Source: JALHMI01 sp964598535 (GTDB taxonomy: Bacteria; Planctomycetota; Planctomycetia; Pirellulales; PALSA-1355). From it: a stretch of DNA of 64,000 nt. Made by a program: the position numbers and the translations under genes. The notes beneath the pieces are model-generated. The model was not told the DNA's origin. It did no database searches and worked only from the letters and a program-made list of their open reading frames with translations. The stretch is taken from positions 41,159 through 105,158 of the forward strand of contig CAZRCI010000019.1 of assembly GCA_964598535.1 (NCBI GenBank), given 5' to 3'. Below are positions 9,571 through 17,443 of the stretch, piece by piece (the stretch's first letter is position 1; each line of letters opens with the position of its first letter).

Positions 9571-10914
9571 TTAGTCGACAACCTTGAGGCCGGGAATCGC
9601 TTCTTGCAGTTTCTGGCGGCCCTCGGGCGTGGTCTGGGTAAAGCTCAACGAGAGCTCCTTCAGCTTTTTAAGGCCGGTGAGCTTTTCGAGACCTTCGTCG
9701 GTGACCTGCGTGTTTGACAGATTCAGCGTCTGCAGGTTCGAGAGTCCCTTGAGGTTGTCGAGCCCGGCGTCACTGACGCGCGTGCTGTCGAGATTCAGGT
9801 ACTGGAGATTTACCAGATCTTTGAGGTGGGGCAGCCCCTCGTCGCTGACCGCGGTGTTCCAAAGGTCGAGCTGCGTGAGCGAGGTGAGGCCCGCGATCGA
9901 GGCCAGCCCTTCGTCGCTGGCTACCGTTTCTGCCAGATCGAGCACGGCGAGCTTGGGCATGGCCTTCAGGTTTTCCAGCCCCGAGCCGTCGATGGCCGCA
10001 GCCCGCAGTTCGAGCCGCTTCATCTCCTTGAGATCTTTCAAGTGGACGAGGCCCGCATCGCTGATGTTCGTGCGCATCAGGTAGAGCTCATCGAGCTTCG
10101 GCATGCCGACGAGGTGGGCCAGCCCTTCGTCGCTCACCTGGGCGGCGTCTTCGAAACCGACGCCTCGCATCTTGGTCAGGTCCTTCAGGGCTTCGAGCCC
10201 CGCGTCGGTGACGTTCGGGCTGCGGAGCTTGAGCCGTTCGAGGTTTTCGAGCTTGGCAAGATGGCCCAGGCCCACGTCGGTTACCAGCACGCAGCCACGC
10301 AGGTCGAGCACGCGGAGCTTGGGCAACTTGGCGACATGTTCCATGCCGGCATCACCAAAGTTGTTGTAAAGCAGGATCAACGCTTCGATGTTCGGCAGTT
10401 TGGTAAGGTGTTCGAGCCCGGAGTCGGTGAGGTAAGACGAACGGCGCAAGTTGAGCGCCTTGAGCGTGGGGAGTTCGGCGAGTTTGGCCAGCCCGTCGTC
10501 GGTGAGCTCGGTGTTTTCGAGCACCAGTTCCTTGAGCTTCAGACCCTTGAGTTTGTCGAGCGTGTCGTTGTTGATCTCGGCGCCCCAGAGAGACAGTTTT
10601 TCGAGAGCTGGTAGCTTGGAGAGCAAGGCGAAGTCGAACTCCTTGACCTGCGGGGTATTGAACGCAACGCCGGTAATTTGGCCATCCTTGTTCTTGGTGA
10701 CCTTGCCCCGAGCGGCCTCGATGGTTTTCGCGGCTTCGGGATCGTCGGCCGGAGCTTGTGACTTGACGGGCTCGGCAGCGGCCCCGGCGCTCTCGGCAGC
10801 GGCATCGCTTTTTGCGGGCTCCGAGGAGGGCTCTTTCTTTTGAGCACATCCGCCAGCAAGGGCAATGGCAAGCATCAGGGCGACCAGCGAACACATCCAG
10901 CAGCGGCACGACAT
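9571..10914 (-). CDS. Leucine-rich-repeat lipoprotein
   Basis: A 447-residue secreted protein. The start at 10914 gives MSCRCWMCSLVALMLAIALAGGC, a lipoprotein signal with the lipobox LAGGC, and an AGAGGA-type ribosome site lies about 9 bases upstream. After an Ala/Ser/Lys-rich linker come about a dozen LRR units of roughly 24 residues (pattern LxxLxxLxxLxLxxTxVTDxGL), the cysteine-poor bacterial type often abundant in planctomycetes. Such proteins bind other proteins; no catalytic domain is present. It follows the Gfo/Idh/MocA gene but a strong hairpin terminator separates them. Confidence 0.88.
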   Translation of the reverse strand: MSCRCWMCSLVALMLAIALAGGCAQKKEPSSEPAKSDAAAESAGAAAEPVKSQAPADDPEAAKTIEAARGKVTKNKDGQITGVAFNTPQVKEFDFALLSKLPALEKLSLWGAEINNDTLDKLKGLKLKELVLENTELTDDGLAKLAELPTLKALNLRRSSYLTDSGLEHLTKLPNIEALILLYNNFGDAGMEHVAKLPKLRVLDLRGCVLVTDVGLGHLAKLENLERLKLRSPNVTDAGLEALKDLTKMRGVGFEDAAQVSDEGLAHLVGMPKLDELYLMRTNISDAGLVHLKDLKEMKRLELRAAAIDGSGLENLKAMPKLAVLDLAETVASDEGLASIAGLTSLTQLDLWNTAVSDEGLPHLKDLVNLQYLNLDSTRVSDAGLDNLKGLSNLQTLNLSNTQVTDEGLEKLTGLKKLKELSLSFTQTTPEGRQKLQEAIPGLKVVD

Positions 10915-10984
10915 CGAACCAATCCTCTCACTTGATGGATACGCACGCGACCTGATCGCAACCGGGCCGGCGTGCCAATAAGAA

Positions 10985-11027
10985 CGGCTGCGAGGGGGTT
11001 CCCGCAAAAGCGATCCCCTCGCAGCCG
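10985..11027 (-). terminator. Strong intrinsic terminator of the Gfo/Idh/MocA gene
   Basis: A perfect 13-bp inverted repeat: CGGCTGCGAGGGG (10985-10997) and CCCCTCGCAGCCG (11015-11027), with a 17-base loop. It lies 22 bases past the TAA of the oxidoreductase in its transcription direction. On the minus strand the stem is followed by TTCTTATTG, so it can act as a Rho-independent terminator. Confidence 0.75.
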
Positions 11028-11048
11028 GTTCATCTTAACGGAGCCCGC

Positions 11049-12374
11049 TTAGAGCGTGTAGCCCTCGCGGTACGTCGGCTTCACCACCAGTTCCGTCTCC
11101 GGCGCGTTGGTCGGCTTGAGATTCGTGGCGTCCCACTCGATCTTCTTGCCGGGCTTTTCCGCCTCGGTCGCGGCGTACACGGCCAGATTGCCGAGCAAGA
11201 TGGTCTCGGTCAGCGGGACCGCGTAGTTAGCAAAGTTGCTACGGGCTTCTGGGCCGCCCTTGATCGCGCGGGCGAATTCCTGGAAGTGGCCTGGCGACTT
11301 TTCGTACTCGACGTCGCCCGGGTCGCTGGCGCCGGCCATGAGCTTATAGCCTCGCTCGCAGTAGTCGCCCGGTGCGAAGAGCTTGCCTTTATCGCCGATC
11401 AGCAGCACACCGGTCTCGCTCACCTGCTCGCCTTCGAACAAGTCGGCCGATGGCTTCTGGCCACCATCGTACCAGACCATCTTCAACGCTTCGCGGTCGT
11501 CGAGCTTGGGGAAGTCATAGGTGATGATCGACCATTTCGGATAGCTGTCCTGGTTGTGGCCCGAGGTCGTCGCCTGCACGGCCGACGGATCGCGGAGGTT
11601 CAACGCCATGAACGGCATGTTGACCGTGTGGCAGGCCATGTCGCCGAGCGCGCCGGAACCAAAATCCCACCACCCGCGCCAAGCGAACGGGTGGTAGCCC
11701 GGAGCATAGGGACGCTCGGGAGCACAGCCGAGCCATAGATCCCAATGCACGTTCGACGGCACTGGAGCCTCGGCCGGACGAGCGCCGCCCTGGGGCCAGA
11801 TTGGACGATTGGTCCAGACGTGAACTTCCTTGACGTTGCCCAGCGCGCCCGAGCTGACGATGGCAGCCGTCTTGCGGAGGCTGTTCGACGCGGTGCCCTG
11901 GTTGCCCATCTGCGTGGCGACCTTGGTCTCGGCGGCAATCTTGCCGAGCTCGCGGGCTTCCCAGATCGTGCGGGTTAGCGGTTTTTGGGCGAAGCAGGCC
12001 TTGCCCATGCGCATGGCCATGGCCGAAGCGGGGGCGTGCATGTGGTCGGGGGTGCTCACGGTAACGGCGTCGATGCTACCGCCCATCTCGTCGAGCATTT
12101 TGCGATAGTCGTTGTACTTGGCCGCCTTGGGGTAGAACTTGCTGGCCTTCTCCAAGGTTTTGTCGTCGACGTCGCAAATGGCGACGATGTCGCCCTCTTT
12201 CGCGGCATCGCTCGAATCGCTACCGCCTTTGCCGCCGACGCCAATGCAGGCGAAACGAATTCGCTCGTTCGGCGATTTGCTGTCTTCGGCCGCGGCTTTG
12301 CCGGCAACGAACACACCAACGCCGGTCAGCGCCGTGCTCTTCAAAAAGCGACGACGATCGGTCAAATACGACAT
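11049..12374 (-). CDS. Gfo/Idh/MocA-family oxidoreductase with Tat-type leader
   Basis: A 441-residue NAD(P)-dependent dehydrogenase, probably acting on a sugar or sugar derivative outside the cytoplasm. The start at 12374 gives MSYLTDRRRFLKSTALTG, a twin-arginine motif (RRRFLK) with a hydrophobic stretch, preceded by AAGGAG at a spacing of about 9. The Rossmann motif ACIGVGGKG is at about residues 41-49, followed by CDVDDKTLEKA. TVSTPDHMHAPASAMAM and CFAQKPLTRTIWEAR supply the conserved D/H and EKP-like (here QKP) motif. The canonical E of the EKP motif is replaced by Q, as in many planctomycete paralogues. It is divergent from the DUF1080 gene. Confidence 0.93.
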   Translation of the reverse strand: MSYLTDRRRFLKSTALTGVGVFVAGKAAAEDSKSPNERIRFACIGVGGKGGSDSSDAAKEGDIVAICDVDDKTLEKASKFYPKAAKYNDYRKMLDEMGGSIDAVTVSTPDHMHAPASAMAMRMGKACFAQKPLTRTIWEARELGKIAAETKVATQMGNQGTASNSLRKTAAIVSSGALGNVKEVHVWTNRPIWPQGGARPAEAPVPSNVHWDLWLGCAPERPYAPGYHPFAWRGWWDFGSGALGDMACHTVNMPFMALNLRDPSAVQATTSGHNQDSYPKWSIITYDFPKLDDREALKMVWYDGGQKPSADLFEGEQVSETGVLLIGDKGKLFAPGDYCERGYKLMAGASDPGDVEYEKSPGHFQEFARAIKGGPEARSNFANYAVPLTETILLGNLAVYAATEAEKPGKKIEWDATNLKPTNAPETELVVKPTYREGYTL

Positions 12375-12701
12375 AGGGTCATACTCCTTGATACGGTTGG
12401 ATTTAGGGCGTGGGATAGCGAGGCGGGATGGACGCTGATGTACCCTATTTGAAACGATAATCTCTTGCCGCGCGGGCCGCAATTAGGCTAGGCGTAAGAT
12501 TTGCCCGAATTACCCGCCTTTTCCCCATCTGTTGGAGGATCCGGCTTGCTTTTTCCGCGAACTTTCGCCCGTCCGCACGATTGATTCACGACGCCGTGGC
12601 GGGCATGATCAGAGGGGAATTCAGGGCCGCCACGCGTTCTGCTTGCCGTGTCCGTTTTGCCGCACGACCACCTTCTGACACTCCCACCCCAGGTTTACAC
12701 G
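12375..12701. promoter_or_regulatory. Divergent promoter region between oxidoreductase and DUF1080 genes
   Basis: About 330 bases separate the two start codons, so both promoters must lie here. I see no clear -35/-10 pair or operator palindrome, and no small gene that can be supported. Confidence 0.35.
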
Positions 12702-13853
12702 ATGCTCCGCCGTCTTTCGCCGCTTGCGATTCTTTCGCTCGTCTTCGCCGCGCTGCCGGTGGCCAACGCCGCGGAACAGGCGGGTTTCAAATCGTCACTC
12801 TTCAACGGCAAGGATCTCGACGGCTGGCAAGTCACCGGGAGCGAGCCGCTGGTCGAAGATGGACTGCTCGTCCTGAACGGTCCGGACGGTTGGCTGCGCA
12901 CGAACGAGAAGCATGGCGACTTTGTATTGGAGCTCGACTGGCGAGCGCGCAAGGCCGAGGGCTACGATTCGGGCATCTACATTCGCGCCGCCGAGCCGGT
13001 CGAGGGCAAGCCGTTTCCCGCGCGCTATCAGATCAATCTCAAGCAACACGCCGAAGGCAATCTGTTGGGCATCGACGGCGCGACTAGCCGGGGGCTGATC
13101 AAGCCGGGCCAGTGGAACCACTTCAAGATCACTGTGATCGGCGATACGGCCGAACTCGAAATCAACGGGCAGAAGGCTTGGAAGGCAACCGGTTTGGAGG
13201 CTTCTGAAGGCTACATCGGCCTGCAATCGGAAGTGCCGCTGGGGGGACAATTCGAGTTTCGCAACATCGAGCTGACGGACCTCGATTATACACCGCTATT
13301 CAATGGCCGAGATCTCACCGGTTGGGTTGGCGATACACGCGGCTACGCGGTCGAAGACGGCGCCATTGTCTGCCGGCCGGTCGGCGGGCGGCTCTTCACG
13401 GCCGACCAATACGGCGATTTCTCATTTCGCTTCGACTTCAAGATGTCTGCTCACGGAAACAACGGCGTGGGCATCCGTTCGCCGCTCCAGGGCGATCCCG
13501 CTTATGTCGGCCTGGAGATTCAAGTGCTCGACGATCATTCCGAGAAATATGAAGCCATGATCAAGCCCTGGCAGGCCCACGGTTCGGTGTATGGCATCGT
13601 GCCGGCGAAACGCGGATTTCAAAAGCCGTTGGGCGACTGGAACCACGAAGAGATCCTCGCCCGCGGTCGGCACGTCACCGTGATTCTGAATGGGCACACG
13701 ATCGTCGACGCCGATCTCGACGAGGCGGTCAAGGGCGGCACGCTCGATGGCAAGGAGCATCCGGGCCTGACCAACAAGCACGGCCATATTGGGTTTCTGG
13801 GACATGGAGCCCGGGTGGAATTCAAGAACGTGCGGATCAGAAAGCTCGACTGA
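12702..13853 (+). CDS. Secreted tandem DUF1080 protein (3-keto-disaccharide hydrolase family)
   Basis: A 383-residue secreted protein. The ATG at 12702 starts a signal peptide, MLRRLSPLAILSLVFAALPV then ANA. Two DUF1080 (jelly-roll, LamG-like) domains follow. The first starts at LFNGKDLDGWQVTGSEPLVE (about residue 30), the second at LFNGRDLTGWVGDTRGYAVE (about residue 205). Both keep the family's LFNGxDLxGW opening and the DF-x-F/L-x-x-x-D/E-x-R core (DFVLELDWRA, DFSFRFDFKM). DUF1080 proteins bind or hydrolyse glycosides, some acting on 3-keto-sugars. The divergent oxidoreductase could make the keto-sugar substrate; that link is inference. Confidence 0.9.
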   Translation: MLRRLSPLAILSLVFAALPVANAAEQAGFKSSLFNGKDLDGWQVTGSEPLVEDGLLVLNGPDGWLRTNEKHGDFVLELDWRARKAEGYDSGIYIRAAEPVEGKPFPARYQINLKQHAEGNLLGIDGATSRGLIKPGQWNHFKITVIGDTAELEINGQKAWKATGLEASEGYIGLQSEVPLGGQFEFRNIELTDLDYTPLFNGRDLTGWVGDTRGYAVEDGAIVCRPVGGRLFTADQYGDFSFRFDFKMSAHGNNGVGIRSPLQGDPAYVGLEIQVLDDHSEKYEAMIKPWQAHGSVYGIVPAKRGFQKPLGDWNHEEILARGRHVTVILNGHTIVDADLDEAVKGGTLDGKEHPGLTNKHGHIGFLGHGARVEFKNVRIRKLD

Positions 13854-14239
13854 CCCGCGCGATGACGGCTTCTCTTTGAATCGCAACGAAGCCGGGCGGG
13901 CAAATCCTACTAGCAGGTTGCTGATCGAAGTCCGTCGCGCTCCTGGAGTGTGATTTGCTCGCCGTGAAGTGCGTCGGGCATTGCGCAGAGCGATTTCGCA
14001 CGGGGATTTTGCTTGCGCGTCCTAGAAGATGGCTTGCTAGGCTCCGCAATGGTCGAAGGGCGACCTGATCGGGGCATGGTTCGACCAGTTTCTGCGAGAA
14101 ATCGGGGTTATTCCAGCCCGGCACATTCTTTGCTTCTCAGCTTCTGGGTTCCACGAGAACGATTTCCGAGGAGCTGCTCGTGGAGCGTCCATCCGAGTGC
14201 TCCGTTAAAAGACCCCATAAACAATACATTGCCAGAGCC
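13854..14239. other. Intergenic region without a supported gene
   Basis: About 385 bases between the DUF1080 gene and the stress cluster. A weak 7-bp hairpin (CGGCTTC at 13866 with GAAGCCG at 13888), not followed by T, might attenuate transcription. Nothing else is supported. Confidence 0.35.
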
Positions 14240-14590
14240 ATGATCCGAGTTTCACGCGAGCAACTGGCCGAGCGTTGGGCGCTCACATACGCCCAGGATG
14301 GCTACCAGGTTCGAGCCACGGGAGTTTCAGGTCTCGAAGCCGCCCGACCGCTCGAAGGCGTTACGCCGGACATCGAAGCGGACAAGGATCGCGAACAGAT
14401 TCTCATTCGCATTATCGCGTCGCCGGAGTCTCTCGAAGATGCGGGGCTGCGGCGGGAGCTCGAAGCGTTACAACGAGCCCGGACCAGTCGCAGAAAATTG
14501 CACCTGATCGTCGCGGCCGAGTGTGCCCATGACATTAAAGAGCGGCTCGACGCCTGGCATATCCATGCGGACCAGGTGCATATCACTTGA
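14240..14590 (+). CDS. Hypothetical protein, first gene of a stress-type cluster
   Basis: A 116-residue cytoplasmic protein starting MIRVSREQLAERWALTYAQ. It has a charged alpha/beta pattern, with a DREQILIRIIASPESLEDA segment and a C-terminal RKLHLIVAAECAHDIKERLD. No membrane segment, metal motif or known family is recognised. It lies 48 bases ahead of a CsbD/DUF883-like gene on the same strand and may share its transcript. I chose ATG 14240; an in-frame upstream start at 14180 adds 20 basic residues with no ribosome site. Confidence 0.6.
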   Translation: MIRVSREQLAERWALTYAQDGYQVRATGVSGLEAARPLEGVTPDIEADKDREQILIRIIASPESLEDAGLRRELEALQRARTSRRKLHLIVAAECAHDIKERLDAWHIHADQVHIT

Positions 14591-14638
14591 TAGCACATAG
14601 AACGGACTGAACTACCCTCTCACGAAAGGATCGAAGTA

Positions 14639-15196
14639 ATGGTCAATCAACAAGTGCTCGCCCACCATTGGGACGAAGTACGCGATAAGCTGCGCGAGAA
14701 ATGGGATCGTCTGGGCGAAGATGATTTGCCGGATTTCTCTGGCAACATCGATCAGTTGATCGGGAAAATCCATCAGAAGGTCGGCGTTAGTCGAGAAACG
14801 GTGGAAGCGTTTTTGAGCGAATTGACGGAAGAAGGCCAGGGCATGATCGAAAAGGTTCGCTCGCAAGCGACACGCGGCGCTACGAAGGTGGCGGACGCCG
14901 CTCGCCAGCGGGCAGACTCGCTACGTCACTCCTACGAAGACGCCGAGGATATAGTCCGCGAGCGCCCGGGGCAGGCGCTCGTAGCCGCGTTTGGGATCGG
15001 GGTCGTGTGCGGACTCGGTGTCGCACTGCTGGTGCGCAGTCGTCAGCGGGCTCCGACGGCTATCGATCGCGGGCGCCACATGCTGGACGACGCTTATGCC
15101 CGGGGCCGCGGCGCATATTCCAGCGGCCGCGACACGGCCGGCAGGTTTGGCCGTCAGATTCGCGAGTCGATCGATCACTACCTGCACAGCCGATAA
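14639..15196 (+). CDS. CsbD-like / DUF883 (ElaB/YqjD-type) membrane-anchored stress protein
   Basis: A 185-residue protein. The N-terminal ~65 residues (HHWDEVRDKLREKWDRLGED then DLPDFSGNIDQLIGKI) are CsbD-like, with the W...W..L..DD pattern. The middle is a long amphipathic Ala/Arg-rich helix. YEDAEDIVRERPGQALVAAF then GIGVVCGLGVALLV is the DUF883/ElaB signature: an ERPG motif before one membrane helix. Members of both families are induced in stationary phase or stress, and ElaB-type proteins bind ribosomes at the inner membrane in E. coli. An AAAGGA site precedes ATG 14639. Fusion of the two modules in one protein is the unusual feature. Confidence 0.8.
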   Translation: MVNQQVLAHHWDEVRDKLREKWDRLGEDDLPDFSGNIDQLIGKIHQKVGVSRETVEAFLSELTEEGQGMIEKVRSQATRGATKVADAARQRADSLRHSYEDAEDIVRERPGQALVAAFGIGVVCGLGVALLVRSRQRAPTAIDRGRHMLDDAYARGRGAYSSGRDTAGRFGRQIRESIDHYLHSR

Positions 15197-15288
15197 GCGG
15201 TGCGAGTCATGTCAGGCCCAAACGTATCCCAATTTCTCGCAAGTCGCGCAAGCCACTTGCTCGTTTGAAAACTCAGGAGTCATGGATC

Positions 15289-15486
15289 ATGGCAGCAAAT
15301 ACGAAGACCCAAAACGCGCGGAAGCAGGTCGAGCGATCGTTGGAAGAAACCAGCGAACAGGCCCGGGAAATGACGAACGACGTTATCCAGTACCTGACCG
15401 ACTACGCGCGCGAGCGCCCGGGAACCGCGGCACTGTGGTGCCTGGGGGTTGGGTTCATACTGGGGTGGAAGCTGAAACCCTGGTAA
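15289..15486 (+). CDS. Short DUF883-type tail-anchored protein (65 residues)
   Basis: A 65-residue protein, MAANTKTQNARKQVERSLEE and onward, ending YARERPGTAALWCLGVGFIL then GWKLKPW. It repeats the ERPG-plus-membrane-helix module of the neighbour upstream but lacks its N-terminal CsbD-like part. AGGAG (15275-15279) lies 9 bases ahead of ATG 15289. Other starts in the region belong to other frames and lack such a site. A likely partner or paralogue of the preceding DUF883 protein. Confidence 0.75.
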   Translation: MAANTKTQNARKQVERSLEETSEQAREMTNDVIQYLTDYARERPGTAALWCLGVGFILGWKLKPW

Positions 15487-15582
15487 TGGTGAAGCGATTC
15501 AACATGCTTGAGCAAGGCTGCGGGTTTGCAGAGGGGCATCCCGCGGCGTTCTTGCTCAGTACACCTATGATCGCTTCTCGTG

Positions 15583-15615
15583 GGGGCCGGGTTTGGCGCC
15601 GCCGAGCCCGGCCCC
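15583..15615 (+). terminator. Intrinsic terminator after the DUF883 genes
   Basis: GGGGCCGGGTT (15583-15593) pairs with AGCCCGGCCCC (15605-15615), 11 bp with one G-T pair, followed by TTGTATT. It lies about 100 bases past the last stop codon of the small cluster on the plus strand. Confidence 0.6.
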
Positions 15616-15641
15616 TTGTATTGCCCTCGCGTTTGGTTTTT

Positions 15642-15685
15642 ACCGGACATGAACACACGTTTTACCGAACATGAACACATGTTGT
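15642..15685. repeat. Tandem 22-bp direct repeat, possible operator
   Basis: Two adjacent 22-base units (15642-15663 and 15664-15685) share about 18 positions. Each starts ACCG and carries ACATGAACACA; in the second copy this forms the dyad ACATG-AACA-CATGT. They lie about 200 bases ahead of the DUF892 gene and just past the terminator, a plausible place for a regulator site. No promoter hexamers are clear. Confidence 0.5.
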
Positions 15686-15884
15686 CGCCGGCGGGGATCC
15701 GCGTCCGGCGGCCGAGTGTAAGACGGGGTTACACGGCACTTGAATTGCAATGGGCCCCCTGCCTCCTCTGGAAAGCACGTTGCCTAGAACGATATCTCGA
15801 CGTGCGAGAGCTTCGTTCCAACGGCAAGACACAATGAAACCGCGGCAATCCAATCGCTGATGGGGAACGCCGCATAGGAGCTGG

Positions 15885-16394
15885 ATGATGAAACTCAGGA
15901 GTCTGGAAGATCTGATGGTCAAAGAGTTGCGCGACCTCTATAGTGCCGAAAAACAGTTGATTCGAGCCTTGCCCAAAATGGCCAAGGGAGCGAGTTCTAC
16001 CGCCCTGCGCGATGCAATCAATGAGCATCTCGAAGTTACGAAAGAACAGGCGGAACGGCTCGAGCGAATCTTTGAGATGCTCGACGTCAGTGCGCGCGGG
16101 CCGAAATGCGCCGCGATGGAAGGACTTATCGAAGAAGGGTCGGAGTTACTCGAGGAGGACGGCGATGCATCTGTCATCGACGCGGGGATTATTGCTGCCG
16201 CGCAGCGTGTCGAACACTACGAGATTGCCGGATACGGCGTAGCCCGCACATTTGCTCGACTGCTCGGCCACAACAAGATTGCCGACCTCTTGCAGACCAC
16301 GCTCGACGAGGAAGGGGAAACCGATAAAAATCTCACCGAACTCGCCGAGTCGGAAATCAACGTCGAAGCGGCGGCCGTGGCAGCCGAAAAGTAA
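15885..16394 (+). CDS. Ferritin-like DUF892 (YciE/YciF-type) protein
   Basis: A 169-residue protein of the YciE/YciF family, ferritin-like four-helix proteins associated with stress. Family features: SLEDLMVKELRDLYSAEKQL at the N-terminus with its E and the E in YSAEKQ, then INEHLEVTKEQAERLERIFE (ExxH-type metal ligands), then VEHYEIAGYGVARTFARLLG and LDEEGETDKNLTELAE. The conserved Glu/His positions suggest a diiron site. Start is ATG ATG at 15885/15888; GGAGC lies just upstream. The neighbouring CsbD/DUF883-type genes support a general stress role. Confidence 0.88.
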   Translation: MMKLRSLEDLMVKELRDLYSAEKQLIRALPKMAKGASSTALRDAINEHLEVTKEQAERLERIFEMLDVSARGPKCAAMEGLIEEGSELLEEDGDASVIDAGIIAAAQRVEHYEIAGYGVARTFARLLGHNKIADLLQTTLDEEGETDKNLTELAESEINVEAAAVAAEK

Positions 16395-16527
16395 TATCAG
16401 ATTCAGAGAACCTACCTATCTGAGTCGCACTGCCGGGGGCCTAGGGATGTGAGCGGTTGCCGGCGGTGCGGCTTTCGTAAGCGATGTCCGGTTGTAGGCC
16501 AAGCGGACTTCAGGAACCGTCTTGACG

Positions 16528-17181
16528 TCAGTAGCCATAATGCGCCGCGGCGTGTAGCTTGGCCTGATCCGGCTCGTCGAGACCGGCAATCTTGTCCGGA
16601 TCGAACGAGTGATCGCGCGTGAGGTGTTCCCAATAGGTCATGCCCTCGACGCCGGCCTCGGGCACTTCGATCGTCTTGAGCCACAGCCGTAGTTCTTCTG
16701 ACCGCAAGCTGCGCAGCCAGCGGCTGGGAGGCCGACCGTGGCGGTCTCGGCGCGTGCGGCTGGGTTTTCCGTAATCGTGTTCAAAGGCGATTTCGGCGAC
16801 GGCGCCGCGAGTCGCTTCCAGACTCCCCTTGCGCATCGACTCGGGAATCAGCGAATCGTCGAGATAGCCGCGCCCCTTGGCGGATTCACCGGTCTGTTTG
16901 TGAATGGGGGTTGTGATGCCCGTGACGCGCCACTGGCCGCCCAGCAGTTGTTCCCGCTCGAACCAACGCCAGGTGTTGTTTTCGCCAAAGGTCCAGTGCT
17001 CGGGAATCGCCGTTTTTGGCGTGTGTGACAGAGGCTTGGCTTCCGTGGCTCGCATGGCGGCCGCGGCCAAGGTGTCGAATCCCTTGGCGTGAAGTTTTTC
17101 GCCAAGGGCGAAGATCCCAAATCCGATCCAAAAGGCGAAGCGTCGCCGCGTGGTGCGGCCGGACCGTTGTGAGCCGTGCAT
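16528..17181 (-). CDS. Hypothetical membrane-anchored or exported protein
   Basis: A 217-residue protein with a basic N-terminus (MHGSQRSGRTTRRRFAFWIG) followed by a short hydrophobic stretch, FAFWIGFGIFALGEKL, that may be a signal or anchor. The rest is soluble and Trp/charged-rich (PEHWTFGENNTWRWFEREQL). No recognised domain or catalytic motif. It is divergent from the MFS transporter. I believe it is a gene because the composition is coherent throughout and no better frame exists on either strand. Confidence 0.6.
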   Translation of the reverse strand: MHGSQRSGRTTRRRFAFWIGFGIFALGEKLHAKGFDTLAAAAMRATEAKPLSHTPKTAIPEHWTFGENNTWRWFEREQLLGGQWRVTGITTPIHKQTGESAKGRGYLDDSLIPESMRKGSLEATRGAVAEIAFEHDYGKPSRTRRDRHGRPPSRWLRSLRSEELRLWLKTIEVPEAGVEGMTYWEHLTRDHSFDPDKIAGLDEPDQAKLHAAAHYGY

Positions 17182-17443
17182 GAGGAAGACCCTCGCGGGG
17201 GAAGTTGCAAGTGAGGATCCGGTCCTCGGTCTGCTCGAAGCCTCCCAGCTTACGACAATGATAGACCATGATGCCCCGGTGGCCAGCCGTTAGGACTCGC
17301 GCATTCGCTATATCCTGGCGGTAAAAGTGGCTAACGCCGCGCCAGAAAGCCGCTTGCGCCGGGCCGTCGCACCCCGCTAGAATGTGGGCCGCCGGGACGA
17401 TGGCGGATCCTCACCAGGCTTACCTACGCAACGGATCAATCGC

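Noticed and set aside
13900..14060. A third copy of the repeat that flanks the carbonic anhydrase gene
   Set aside because: Only a short AGCAGGTTGCTGA-like stretch matches; the other blocks are missing.
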